From assembly GCA_022842285.1 (NCBI GenBank), contig JALHPV010000001.1:1-64000 (forward strand): a stretch of 64,000 nucleotides of DNA. Direction: 5' to 3'. Source of the stretch: Kofleriaceae bacterium. GTDB lineage: Bacteria; Myxococcota_A; Polyangia; Haliangiales; Haliangiaceae. The translations under genes and the position numbers were made by a program. Of the stretch, positions 33,390 to 41,609 are shown piece after piece. Position 1 is the first letter of the stretch. Every line of letters begins with the position of its first letter. The notes beneath the pieces were generated by a model. That model was not told the DNA's origin. It worked only from the letters and a program-made list of their open reading frames with translations, and searched no databases.

Positions 33390-33405
33390 TGGCACGGCCC
33401 CTGCT
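33390..33405 (+). promoter_or_regulatory. Sigma-54-type -24/-12 promoter for double-glycine peptide 2
   Basis: TGGCACGGCCCCTGCT, with the G of GG and the G of GC 11 bases apart. The -24 half matches TGGCACG exactly; the -12 half is CTGCT. Transcription would start near 33416, leaving a 50-nt leader with AAAAGGA before ATG 33466. Confidence 0.6.
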
Positions 33406-33465
33406 CTACGAGCTGTCACACCACACCCCTCGCAGCGCTGCCCAGCGCAAAAGGACCCAGGCCCC

Positions 33466-33753
33466 ATGTCCGATCAGAACGACGAATCGCCCATTGTGTC
33501 CCTCGATATCGCCCTGCTCGAAGCCGTGACCGGCGGCGGCAGTAGCCCCATCGGAGGCTCGAACAACAACATCGACGTCCTCCTGAAGCAGCTCAACGAG
33601 ATCACGGGCTCCATCAAGGACGTCTCGAACAAGACCAAGGGCCTCGGGCAGACCGAGATGCTCATGCTCTGTGCCCTCGCGATGCGCAACAACCAGCGGA
33701 CGAACAACGTCGTCGTGGTCTCAGGCGCCCCGCGTAAGGGCTGGTGCTGGTAA
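33466..33753 (+). CDS. Small double-glycine leader peptide (peptide 2)
   Basis: Protein of 95 residues. The leader (about 25 residues) ends in SLDIALLEAVTGG, a typical double-glycine leader. The rest starts GSSPIGGSNNN, then an amphipathic helix (VLLKQLNEITGSIKDVSNKT), a glycine turn, a Met-rich helix (TEMLMLCALAMRNNQ) and the end SGAPRKGWCW. The order (Ser/Asn/Gly stretch, helix, Gly turn, Met-rich helix) parallels peptide 3 at 48940-49248, so the two are probably related. AAAAGGA lies upstream of the ATG. Function is unknown; export by a C39-type transporter encoded elsewhere is inferred. Confidence 0.65.
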   Translation: MSDQNDESPIVSLDIALLEAVTGGGSSPIGGSNNNIDVLLKQLNEITGSIKDVSNKTKGLGQTEMLMLCALAMRNNQRTNNVVVVSGAPRKGWCW

Positions 33754-33818
33754 GCGCCCCCGCGCGGTGAGTGACACGGTGCCGGGCTGCCCAGCCGTGG
33801 CTCCGCTAAGCTCGCCGC

Positions 33819-34796
33819 ATGCGTGTGGTGACGATTCCGCGGTTCGGAGGACCCGACGTTCTCGCGATGGCCGAGCGTCCGGATCCCGTCCCCCAGCGGG
33901 GCGAGGTCCGCGTTCGGATTCGCGCCACGGCGGTCAACCGAGCTGACCTGCTGCAGAGAATGGGTGCATACCCGGCGCCGGCGGATGCTCCGCCTGATGT
34001 GCCGGGACTCGAACTAGCTGGCGACGTCGATGCCGTGGGACCCGGCGTCGACCGCTTGGCGATCGGCGATCGAGTCTTCGGACTCGTCGGGGGTGGTGCC
34101 TACGCCGAGGCGATCTGCACGCACGAGCGTGCGCTCGCGAAGATTCCTGCCGGGCTCTCCTGGGAGGAGGCCGCAGCGATTCCGGAAGCGTACGTGACGG
34201 CGCACGACGCGCTCGTGACGCAGGCGAAGCTGACGGGCGGCGAGTCCGTGCTGATCAGCGCGGTGGGCAGCGGCGTCGGAACGGCAGCGGTGCAGATCGT
34301 CCGGGCTCTCGGCGGGCTCTCGGTCGGCACCGCCCGGACGGCTGACAAGCTGCCGCGCGCGCAGGAGCTCGGCCTCGATCACGGCATCGTGGCAGCGGGC
34401 GGGACGTTCGCCGACGCGGTGAAGCAAGTCGTCCCCGGCGGCGTGCACGTGGTGCTCGAGCTCGTCGGCGGGAGCTACCTCGCGGAGGATCTCCGCTGCG
34501 TGCGGACCCGCGGTCGCATCGCGCTCGTGGGGCTCATGGCCGGCGTGCGCACCGAGCTGGACCTCGGTCTGATCTTGCGCGGCCGGGTGACGATCATCGG
34601 GACCGTGCTCCGCGCGCGCCCCCTCGAGGAGAAGCTCGCGGCGATGCGGGCGTTCGAAGATCAGGTAGTTCCCCTCATCGCACGGGGCGCCCTGAAGCCC
34701 GTCGTCGATCGCGTGTTCTCGCTCGACGAGGCCAGCGCCGCCCATGCCTACGTGGCGGGCAACACCGGCTTTGGCAAGGTTGTCCTGAAGGTGTGA
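33819..34796 (+). CDS. NAD(P)H:quinone oxidoreductase, zeta-crystallin/PIG3 type
   Basis: Zinc-free medium-chain dehydrogenase of 325 residues that reduces quinones with NADPH. The catalytic domain begins RVVTIPRFGGPDVLAMAERP with NRADLLQRMGAYPAP and DVPGLELAGDVDAVGPGV. The cofactor site is SAVGSGVGTAAVQIVRALG at about 146-164, followed by GTARTADKLPRAQELG. Zinc-binding Cys residues of alcohol dehydrogenases are absent. The closest named group is the TP53I3 (PIG3)-like enzymes. ATG 33819; its stop abuts the convergent gene at 34797. Confidence 0.92.
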   Translation: MRVVTIPRFGGPDVLAMAERPDPVPQRGEVRVRIRATAVNRADLLQRMGAYPAPADAPPDVPGLELAGDVDAVGPGVDRLAIGDRVFGLVGGGAYAEAICTHERALAKIPAGLSWEEAAAIPEAYVTAHDALVTQAKLTGGESVLISAVGSGVGTAAVQIVRALGGLSVGTARTADKLPRAQELGLDHGIVAAGGTFADAVKQVVPGGVHVVLELVGGSYLAEDLRCVRTRGRIALVGLMAGVRTELDLGLILRGRVTIIGTVLRARPLEEKLAAMRAFEDQVVPLIARGALKPVVDRVFSLDEASAAHAYVAGNTGFGKVVLKV

Positions 34797-35243
34797 CTAC
34801 TGGACGTCGATCTTGACCCAACCGGAGTCGGGATCGTTGCCGGCCATGTCCAGACCGGCCTGCACCTGCCACGTGTGGTCGATGATCTTGCCGTCGAACG
34901 ACGGGTTCACGTTCATCGGCAGCTCGAGGCGCGCCTCCCACGTGTACGTCTGACCGGTCTTGATCTCGGAGGGACCGGCGACGTTGATCTTCGTATCGAA
35001 GCTCGTCTTGCGGCCGCGGACCGTCTCGGTCGTGTGCTTGTTGCCGTCCCAGTCGCTGTCCTTGACCTCGCAGCTCTCGACGGCCTGCACGAGCAAGTAG
35101 ACGCTGTTCAGCTTCGCGTCCGCCTTCGCGGTTGCCTCGATGCGAATGGACGTCGCCTGACCGCGCCGCACCGTGGTGCTGTTGACGCGCACATCCGCCG
35201 CGCCACCCGTCATCTTGTTCTTCAGATTGCTAAAGAAGCCCAT
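34797..35243 (-). CDS. Arrestin/Spo0M-like small protein
   Basis: Protein of 148 residues predicted to be one immunoglobulin-like beta sandwich. The start MGFFSNLKNKMTGGAADVRV resembles the FFKxLKxKLTGG beginning of several Spo0M-type sporulation-control proteins, and the middle (VYLLVQAVESCEVKDSDWDG, YTWEARLELPMNVNPSF, TWQVQAGLDMAGNDPDSG) fits arrestin-like domains. Cytoplasmic, no signal. The family call is tentative. ATG 35243. Confidence 0.6.
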   Translation of the reverse strand: MGFFSNLKNKMTGGAADVRVNSTTVRRGQATSIRIEATAKADAKLNSVYLLVQAVESCEVKDSDWDGNKHTTETVRGRKTSFDTKINVAGPSEIKTGQTYTWEARLELPMNVNPSFDGKIIDHTWQVQAGLDMAGNDPDSGWVKIDVQ

Positions 35244-35280
35244 CTCGACCCTCCTGCCGGGCAGCGTAGACGGGAACGGC

Positions 35281-37005
35281 TCAGGGGACGCGATAGACCG
35301 GGACCAGATTCACGCGCTCGTCCCACGCCGGATGGCGCTGGTAGAACCAGTACCGGCGCGCCATCGGATCGGCGGCGAGGGCCGGATCGGCGGCGAGGGC
35401 GGCGTTGAACTCGGCACCGAGGTCTGGATCCTCGGCGATCATTCGCCGCGCTTCCTCCTCGAGGATGTACGGCTCCATGTACTCCTTCTCCTCGAAGACG
35501 GCGTTGAAGAAGCCCCACTGCACGAGCGAGTCCGGCGCCGTCGGCTCGAACAGATGCAGGATCAGTCGCGCGGCTGGCTGCGCGAGCGGGACGAAGATGG
35601 CGCCCTGCTCGAGCGTGCGGGCCTCGGCGGTCCATGCGCCGTCGAGTGTCGCGCGCTGCCGGCCTTCGTACGGACGACCGAAGCTCGTGGTCGTCGCGCG
35701 GAAGGTTTCGATATCGACGGCCCCCGACGGAATCAGGCCGCTGTGCTGGATGCCGTGCGCATCGAGGATCGGCGTGACGATCGCGGCGAAGCCGCCGTCC
35801 ACGATGTATCCCCCGCGCGGTGCGCGCACGACGAGCTCCGGCTCGAGCTCGTCGTACAGGGGAAGCGTCCAGATCTCGGGCTTCGTCTCGTCGTAAACGA
35901 TGTAGGGGAGGCCGGAGATGGTCGAGGTGCGGTGCTCGTACGCGTAGCCGCGGAAGTCGATCGGATGCGACACGTCGGTGGCCGTCCACGCGAGCACGAC
36001 GTCGGTCCCACCGAGTTGCTGGCTACGCTTGGTAGCGGCAGCGCTGACCGCGCGCCACGTAGCGGCATGCTGGGTGGCCTCTTCGAGGAGGGTCTGGAGC
36101 GCGTGATACGTGCTTTGCACGCGCTCGGCGTACGGGCGCCAGCTGTGCGTCTCGACGAGGACCCCCATGCGATCGCGCACCGCCGCGTAGTAGTTCGCGA
36201 AGCGCGGCGGCGCCTCACCGACGGAGAACCCGGATTGCGGGTCGTCGGGGTCGTTGAACGACGGGTAGAAGGGCACCGGCAAGTGCCCGAGCTCGGTCAT
36301 CCGGGCCTGGACGCGCTGCGAGAGCTTGGCCGCCGTGTCCTCGAGCTCGTCCTCGCGCGGTCCGAGTGGACCGACGAGCACGGCGATGTCTTGCTCGAAC
36401 TTCGCCCCATCGGTCGTGTGGAGGTCGACGTACAGCACCGGATCGAGATCGCGCAGGAGACCCACCACCGCCCGCGTCTCCGGCGCATCGAGCTTCACGT
36501 AGTCACGATTCAGGTTGAGACGCTGCGCCGTCACGCGAAAGCCCATCTCCTCGGGGCCGCGCTGATTGGGCCGGTGATTCGCGCCGAACCGCTCGTGGCC
36601 GTCGGGGTTCAGCACCGGCACGAACACGATGCGCACGTGATCGAGGACACCGGGTGCGAGCTTGCCGTCGAGGACATCCCGCAGCGCCGCGAAGCCAGCG
36701 TCCTTGCCTTCGATCTCGCCGGCGTGGATCCCGGCCTGGATCAGAACGACCGGCAGGTCCGGCTTCCGCGCGATCGTCAGCGCGAGCAGCGGTCGGCCGC
36801 CGGGCGTGGTCCCGATCTCGACGCACGTCGTATCGCTATAGCTCGTCGCGAAGTCGTGGCAGAGCCGCACCGCCTCCGCGTAGCGACCGGTCCGTAGGTA
36901 CTGCGACTGGGCCGCGATCGTCGTCAGGTCGGCGCGCTTGCGCGTCTGCGGGGTGGCGCATGCGCCGAGCACCAAAAGCAAACAGCCCACGTGCCGGATG
37001 CACAT
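35281..37005 (-). CDS. M14-family zinc carboxypeptidase lipoprotein
   Basis: Exported metallopeptidase of 574 residues. The signal RHVGCLLLVLGAC gives a lipoprotein. The M14 zinc ligands are H94 and E97 in IHAGEIEGKD and H196 in VDLHTTDG; the catalytic Glu is E285 in VLVETHSW. Asn-Arg residues around NLNRDY supply the substrate carboxylate site. The last 200 residues form an extra domain without a clear family. M14 enzymes release C-terminal residues from peptides or cell-wall fragments. Together with the M1 and M36 enzymes here it fits extracellular protein degradation. ATG 37005. Confidence 0.92.
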   Translation of the reverse strand: MCIRHVGCLLLVLGACATPQTRKRADLTTIAAQSQYLRTGRYAEAVRLCHDFATSYSDTTCVEIGTTPGGRPLLALTIARKPDLPVVLIQAGIHAGEIEGKDAGFAALRDVLDGKLAPGVLDHVRIVFVPVLNPDGHERFGANHRPNQRGPEEMGFRVTAQRLNLNRDYVKLDAPETRAVVGLLRDLDPVLYVDLHTTDGAKFEQDIAVLVGPLGPREDELEDTAAKLSQRVQARMTELGHLPVPFYPSFNDPDDPQSGFSVGEAPPRFANYYAAVRDRMGVLVETHSWRPYAERVQSTYHALQTLLEEATQHAATWRAVSAAATKRSQQLGGTDVVLAWTATDVSHPIDFRGYAYEHRTSTISGLPYIVYDETKPEIWTLPLYDELEPELVVRAPRGGYIVDGGFAAIVTPILDAHGIQHSGLIPSGAVDIETFRATTTSFGRPYEGRQRATLDGAWTAEARTLEQGAIFVPLAQPAARLILHLFEPTAPDSLVQWGFFNAVFEEKEYMEPYILEEEARRMIAEDPDLGAEFNAALAADPALAADPMARRYWFYQRHPAWDERVNLVPVYRVP

Positions 37006-37034
37006 GGGCTGTCGGTATCACGTCTCGTGCTGGC

Positions 37035-37592
37035 TTAGCGGCGACGAGCACCACCGCCGCGCGGCCCCGAGCGCATCGGCGGGCGAGCCGGGCCGCTGGT
37101 GCCGCGAATCACCGTACCGTTCCCGCGACCGCGGTAGCCCTGGCTCTGGACGGGTGGACGGTAGGTGGTGCGACCCGGGTTCGCGCGGTGATCGCGAACG
37201 ACCGGGCCGTTGTTCCGGAACCCGCCTCCGCGGTTCACGTATCCGCGCGGACCGTAGTAGCCACCGCCGCGGACATAGCCATTCGGACGATAGCGGACGT
37301 ACGCGCCCGGAGTGCGGATGTTGACGATCCCGTACGGCGCAGCGGCCGAGACCCAACCGCCGGTGTAGTAGCCCGAGCGGTACCAGCTGTTGTTGTAGTT
37401 CCGCCAGTAGAACCCGTCCGAGTAGAAGATGGGCTCGTTGTAGTCGGCGATGACCGACACACCGGGAGCCACGTACGCGAGATCAGGCTGGGCGTAGTAC
37501 CCGGAGGAATAGCCGACGGTGCCGCTCGTGGTGCCGTAGCAGCCAGTTGCAAGTGCCGCGGCGACGGCCACAGACGCGAGGGTGAGACGCAT
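37035..37592 (-). CDS. Tyr/Gly-rich lipoprotein
   Basis: Protein of 185 residues. The signal RLTLASVAVAAALATGC has lipobox LATGC. The first part of the mature protein has aromatic repeats (VIADYNEPIFYSDGFYWRNY, SWYRSGYYTGGWV), similar to surface proteins with YxWY-type motifs. The second half is a basic Arg/Gly/Pro-rich tail (RGGGYYGPRGY, then GPRGGGARRR), probably disordered. Function unknown. ATG 37592. It precedes the M14 gene by 29 bp on the same strand and may be cotranscribed with it. Confidence 0.75.
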   Translation of the reverse strand: MRLTLASVAVAAALATGCYGTTSGTVGYSSGYYAQPDLAYVAPGVSVIADYNEPIFYSDGFYWRNYNNSWYRSGYYTGGWVSAAAPYGIVNIRTPGAYVRYRPNGYVRGGGYYGPRGYVNRGGGFRNNGPVVRDHRANPGRTTYRPPVQSQGYRGRGNGTVIRGTSGPARPPMRSGPRGGGARRR

Positions 37593-37748
37593 GGACCCAT
37601 CATGCAGCATCCGCCGTGCCATGCCAGCTAACATGGCGAAAAGTGCCGATCGGGGTGCGCGCGATCGCACCGATCGAGAAGCGCCGGCGCCACAGGGGGT
37701 GTGTCGCGTGCGCGGCACCGCACTGCGCCAACCGGGTAGGCTCGCCGC

Positions 37749-38315
37749 ATGGTCTCGTCTCCTGCCCAGACGGTCGCCGCGTACCTACATTCACTTCCCT
37801 CCGACCGGCGAGCCGTCGTCGCCACCGTGCGCGACGTCGTCAACGCGAATCTCCCCGCGGGCTACGAGGAGTGCATGCAGTACGGAATGATCGGATGGGT
37901 CGTGCCGTTCTCGCGCTACGCGCACACGTACAACGGCCAGCCGCTCGCCATGGCCGCGCTCGCCGCGCAGAAGACCGGCTACTCGCTCTACCTGACGGGG
38001 CCGTACACGCTTCCAGCCATGGCCGCGTGGTTCGTCAAGGCGTACCAGGCGACCGGCAAGAAGCTCGACATGGGCAAGTCGTGCGTGCGCTTCAAGTCGC
38101 TCGAGCAGCTTCCACTCGAGGTGATCGCCGAGGCGATCCGCAAGGTCCCGGTCGATGACTTCGTCGCGGCCCACGAAGCGGTGATGGCGCCGGCCGCCAC
38201 GAAGAAGGCCGCCACAAAGAAGCCCGCCACGAAGAAGCCCGTCGCGAAGAAGCCGGCCGCCACGAAGAAGCCCGTCGCGAAGAAGCCCGTCGCGAAGAAG
38301 CCGAAGAAGCAGTAA
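37749..38315 (+). CDS. DUF1801 protein with lysine/alanine/proline-repeat tail
   Basis: Protein of 188 residues. Residues 1-140 are a DUF1801 (YdhG/YjhX-like) domain: AYLHSLPSDRRAVVATVRDV, EECMQYGMIGWVVP, MAALAAQKTGYSLYL, GKSCVRFKSLEQLP. The last 45 residues are repeats of KKPVA and KKPAT, like histone H1 or AlgP tails, giving a strongly basic end likely to bind DNA or RNA. The DNA of the tail is itself an imperfect tandem repeat, prone to length change. ATG 37749; 156 bp upstream contain no gene. Confidence 0.82.
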   Translation: MVSSPAQTVAAYLHSLPSDRRAVVATVRDVVNANLPAGYEECMQYGMIGWVVPFSRYAHTYNGQPLAMAALAAQKTGYSLYLTGPYTLPAMAAWFVKAYQATGKKLDMGKSCVRFKSLEQLPLEVIAEAIRKVPVDDFVAAHEAVMAPAATKKAATKKPATKKPVAKKPAATKKPVAKKPVAKKPKKQ

Positions 38316-38360
38316 CCCAGCGGGGGCAGCGCGGCATGGCGATTGCTGACCTGGACCGCC

Positions 38361-39113
38361 ATGGAGATCGTGCTGCAAGAGGAGACCGCCCTCGAACGCG
38401 TACCGGGCGCCGAGGTGGTCACGCCGCCGAAGTTCGCGACCGCGTGGAGAAAGCACGCGCTGTCGGCCGCTGCGATCGGCGTCCCTATCGGAGTGGGCAT
38501 CCTCGCCGCGGGGCGAGGAGAGCGCAGCATCGGTCGTGGCATCCTGGCGGGCGCAGGTGCGGCGCTCGCGCTCGGTGCGCTGCGGTGGCAAATGGCGCGC
38601 TGGTTCACGGCCGCGCCCGCGTACAGCGTGCTGGGCCGCATCGGCGACATCGAGCTTCGGTCGTATCCCGATCTCGTCGAGGCGCGTACGGAGGTCGATG
38701 CACCGCACATCGAGGACGCCCTCGATGCGGGCTTCGGTCGCCTCGCCTGCTACGTGTTCGGCGCGAACGCACAGCACACCGAGCTGCCGATGACGGCGCC
38801 CGTGCTGACGGAGATGCATGCCGGCCGCTACATGATGACGTTCGTGATGCCGCCGGGCCGCGCGCTCGGGACGTTGCCCACGCCCGACGATCCACGCATC
38901 GAGCTTCGCGTCACGCCGTCCCGCCAGATCGCCGTGCTGGCGTTCCGCGGTCGCTTCACCGGAGCCAACATCGGCGAGCACGAGCGGGCACTGCTCGCCG
39001 GCGTGGTCGATGCGGGACTCGGGGGACGTGGCAGCGTGGTGTTCGCCGGCTACGACGGACGGACGACACTGCCGTTCCTGCGGCGTAACGAGCTCTGGCT
39101 CGAAGTGGTCTAA
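38361..39113 (+). CDS. SOUL-family heme-binding-like protein with membrane anchor
   Basis: Protein of 250 residues. Residues about 30-75 hold two hydrophobic segments (ALSAAAIGVPIGVGILAAG, ILAGAGAALALGAL). The SOUL domain follows: GRIGDIELRSYPDLVEARTE, FGRLACYVFGANAQHTELPM, TAPVLTEMHAGRYMMTFVMP, IAVLAFRGRFTGANIGEHE. SOUL/HBP proteins bind heme or related tetrapyrroles. ATG 38361 is chosen; TTG 38343 would add six residues. It stands alone between the DUF1801 gene and the convergent AAA gene. Confidence 0.88.
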   Translation: MEIVLQEETALERVPGAEVVTPPKFATAWRKHALSAAAIGVPIGVGILAAGRGERSIGRGILAGAGAALALGALRWQMARWFTAAPAYSVLGRIGDIELRSYPDLVEARTEVDAPHIEDALDAGFGRLACYVFGANAQHTELPMTAPVLTEMHAGRYMMTFVMPPGRALGTLPTPDDPRIELRVTPSRQIAVLAFRGRFTGANIGEHERALLAGVVDAGLGGRGSVVFAGYDGRTTLPFLRRNELWLEVV

Positions 39114-39143
39114 CTAAGCAGTCGGCTGTCGCGGCCACCGACG

Positions 39144-41048
39144 TTACGCGGCACACAACCGCCCCGTCGACTCACACTCCATCAGGGCTGCTCTCACGAG
39201 GTGGGACTGTGTGATGGGCGAAGCGGCAGCCGCGGCGAGGAACGCGGCGCGCATCGCCGCGTTGCGAATGTGTCCAGGGTCCATCGGGAACCGCCGCGCG
39301 AGGCTCGCGAAATCAAGGTTCTTTCCGCGCGGTGCAGTTGCGGGCAGCGCCTGCTTCCACACTCGGCACCGGCTCTCTTCGTCCGAGTGCTCGAAGCGGA
39401 TCAGGCTGGCGAGGCGGCGCTTGAAGGCAGGGTCGACCTGGGTGTCGTGATTCGTCGTGAGCATGCAGACGCCGGTGAACGTCTCGAGGCGTTGCAACAG
39501 GTAGTTCGTCTCCTGATTCGCATAGCGGTCGTTGCTCGACTTCACCTCGGTGCGCTTGCCAAAGAGCGAGTCGGCCTCGTCGAAGAGGAGCGCTACCTGC
39601 CCGGATTCTGCGGCGTCGAACAGGTCAGCGAGACGCTGTTCGGTCTCGCCAATGTACCGTGACACGATCTTCGAGAGATCTACCTGGTAGAGATCGAGCG
39701 CGAGCTCGTTCGCGATCACGTGCGCGAGCATGGTCTTACCAGTGCCAGGCGGTCCGGAGAACATGGCCGCGATGCCGAGACCCTTCCCGACCTTCTTGGA
39801 GAACCCCCATGACTCGTGAACGCGCGTACGGTGCACGACGCGCATGATCAGCTCTTGCGCCTGCTCGGCGACATGAGGGTCGAGCACTAGATCCTCGAGA
39901 CGGTGGCCGGTGTCGACGCGCGTCGCGAAGGTCCCCAGCTTCTCGCTCACCACCGCGCGCACCGCCCCGGAGAGGTCCGAGGATGTGACCGAGCCGCCTC
40001 GCTGCATCGAGCGGATCGACGCGGCCGTCTCCACGATCACGGCCGGTGCAAGCGGGTATTGCTCGGCCACGGCATGGGCGGCGGCGAGCGAGCTCAGCCC
40101 CAGCTCGCGGTGCCACAAATCCGCGCGTTGATTGGCCGTCACCGATGGTAGCTCCACGACGACGACCGGTCGGTCCCACCGGAGGGAGACGCGTGGGGAC
40201 GACATCGTGAGCAAGATGGGTCGCTCGACTCGACGCACGAGCTCCGTTTCGATGATGCCGAGCACGTCATGCTCGCGCGATGGCATCGCATCGAGGTCGC
40301 AGAGCATGGGGACGGCACCCAGCAGGTGGCATTCGCGCACCACAGCGCCGAGTTGGTGCCGCAGCAGCACCGGATCCGGCGAGAGCTTGCGTGAATCGAC
40401 CTCCAGGACTCGATGTCCCTTCTCGGCCGCGACCGCGCCCAACACGGTCCGCCGGCCGCGGCCACGCACGCCCGCAACGACGACGATGCCGCGCGCTCCA
40501 CACGCGTCGAACGCCGCGCGGACCTCGGCGAGTGCACCGGGAGGGACGGTGAGCGTCGCGGGATCGAGCGCCGTGGGGAGGGCGAGGTGCTCGTCATGCA
40601 GCTCCAGGTCTCGCCCGAGCGCGACCGCGAGGACGCGATCCGCGAGCCTCACGCGTCGCCGGGTGACGCTGGTTCGTCCGTCGTCGTCGGGAGTCTCGAG
40701 CAGCCGGCGGTAGAACAGTGGTGCGGTCGGATGGAGCCCACGGGCGAGGCCCGTGCGTGTGCAGCCGTACGCGACATCGGCGAGCGCGCCCACGGTCAGC
40801 TCGAGCTCGCCGGAGAGGCTCTCAAGGCGCTGGGCGATCCGGCGGTCCACCTGATGCGCGACGAGCACGCAGAGGACGAGCTCGTCGGTGGGGTCCAGGG
40901 CCAAGCCTGCGAACGGTCCGTTGGCGGGGGGAGAGAAGTCAGGCATCGTCGCCTCGGCGTCCCCCGACGCACGCCTGCAGGCGAGGTCGACGGCGAGGTC
41001 GACGAGTTCCATCCACGAGTCGAAATCGGGCAACTTGACGCTTGGCAT
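39144..41048 (-). CDS. Double AAA ATPase, contractile-injection-system type (cassette A)
   Basis: ATPase of 634 residues. The first half has a helical start and a degenerate AAA domain ([14 protein letters not shown] in place of Walker A). The second half is intact: Walker [12 protein letters not shown] near 430, Walker [15 protein letters not shown] near 488, the family motif [20 protein letters not shown], sensor TTNHD and arginine-finger region [10 protein letters not shown]. This set is that of the AAA proteins encoded with extracellular contractile injection systems (Afp15/Pvc15). Such ATPases are thought to remodel or sort tail proteins, but here no tail gene is near. It is the last gene of a three-gene minus-strand unit. 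The paralogue at 59260 has the same layout. Confidence 0.88.
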   Translation of the reverse strand: MPSVKLPDFDSWMELVDLAVDLACRRASGDAEATMPDFSPPANGPFAGLALDPTDELVLCVLVAHQVDRRIAQRLESLSGELELTVGALADVAYGCTRTGLARGLHPTAPLFYRRLLETPDDDGRTSVTRRRVRLADRVLAVALGRDLELHDEHLALPTALDPATLTVPPGALAEVRAAFDACGARGIVVVAGVRGRGRRTVLGAVAAEKGHRVLEVDSRKLSPDPVLLRHQLGAVVRECHLLGAVPMLCDLDAMPSREHDVLGIIETELVRRVERPILLTMSSPRVSLRWDRPVVVVELPSVTANQRADLWHRELGLSSLAAAHAVAEQYPLAPAVIVETAASIRSMQRGGSVTSSDLSGAVRAVVSEKLGTFATRVDTGHRLEDLVLDPHVAEQAQELIMRVVHRTRVHESWGFSKKVGKGLGIAAMFSGPPGTGKTMLAHVIANELALDLYQVDLSKIVSRYIGETEQRLADLFDAAESGQVALLFDEADSLFGKRTEVKSSNDRYANQETNYLLQRLETFTGVCMLTTNHDTQVDPAFKRRLASLIRFEHSDEESRCRVWKQALPATAPRGKNLDFASLARRFPMDPGHIRNAAMRAAFLAAAAASPITQSHLVRAALMECESTGRLCAA

Positions 41049-41082
41049 GGACCGTTCGTCGGCCCGCCCCGCCGCGGGTTGC

Positions 41083-41607
41083 TCAATATCCGGACGGCTC
41101 CGCTGGCGCTACCTCGCAACCCTCGAGGGCGACATAGGAAAACCCGCTGTTTTCTCTCCGGATTACTCGTATTCCTTGAACGGTCGTCTGCCACAGCTGC
41201 TTCTTAGGCTGGGTCGAGACGGCTGCTGCGAGTTGGCTTCCGATCGCGGGGTCGCTGGCCACCGCTCCAATGAGCTCGGGTGGGATGGCTCCGCCTCGCA
41301 CCGGCCCGAACCGGATCGCGCAGACGTTTCGCCACCTTCCGTCGACCGTCGCCTGAAGCTCCACCCAGAGCTCATCGTCGCGCCCCGCGAAGCGCTGGCA
41401 GAGGATGAATTGGGTGCTCATTCTCGACCGCGGCAACGAGTCGTTCAAAAACCAGACAGGACTGCGGGCCATGTAGCAGAAAGGGCGGAGCGCATCCTCG
41501 ACGCCGGAGTCGTTCGCGAAGTACGTCGTCGTCATCGGGCTGTCGGCGCGACAAGCCGCAGACATAGCCAGGACCGCGGCGAGCAAGGCGGATTGTCCGT
41601 GCCTCAT
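41083..41607 (-). CDS. Lipoprotein of cassette A, family unknown
   Basis: Protein of 174 residues with a lipoprotein signal (ALLAAVLAMSAAC). The mature part is beta-rich with aromatic residues (TTTYFANDSGVEDAL, PVWFLNDSLPRSRMSTQF, LWVELQATVDGRWRNVC) and five cysteines after the lipid Cys. No family recognised. It starts 2 bp after the stop of the 687-residue gene and ends 34 bp before the AAA start, so it sits inside the operon. In cassette B the same position holds an FGE-like lipoprotein, suggesting that an exported partner is part of the system. Confidence 0.72.
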   Translation of the reverse strand: MRHGQSALLAAVLAMSAACRADSPMTTTYFANDSGVEDALRPFCYMARSPVWFLNDSLPRSRMSTQFILCQRFAGRDDELWVELQATVDGRWRNVCAIRFGPVRGGAIPPELIGAVASDPAIGSQLAAAVSTQPKKQLWQTTVQGIRVIRRENSGFSYVALEGCEVAPAEPSGY

Positions 41608-41609
41608 GA

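Larger units (their letters stand above)
32920..33465. other. Non-coding gap holding the repeat array and the peptide 2 promoter
   Basis: No gene is supported between the lipoprotein start and peptide 2. The gap contains the palindrome array at 33043-33156, a Gly/Arg-biased GC-rich stretch to 33240, and the sigma-54-like site at 33390-33405. Open frames crossing it encode only low-complexity sequence. Confidence 0.6.

Noticed and set aside
37705-37730. Sigma-54 promoter (GGCACCGCACTGC) before the DUF1801 gene
   Set aside because: The GG-to-GC spacing is 10, not the required 11.
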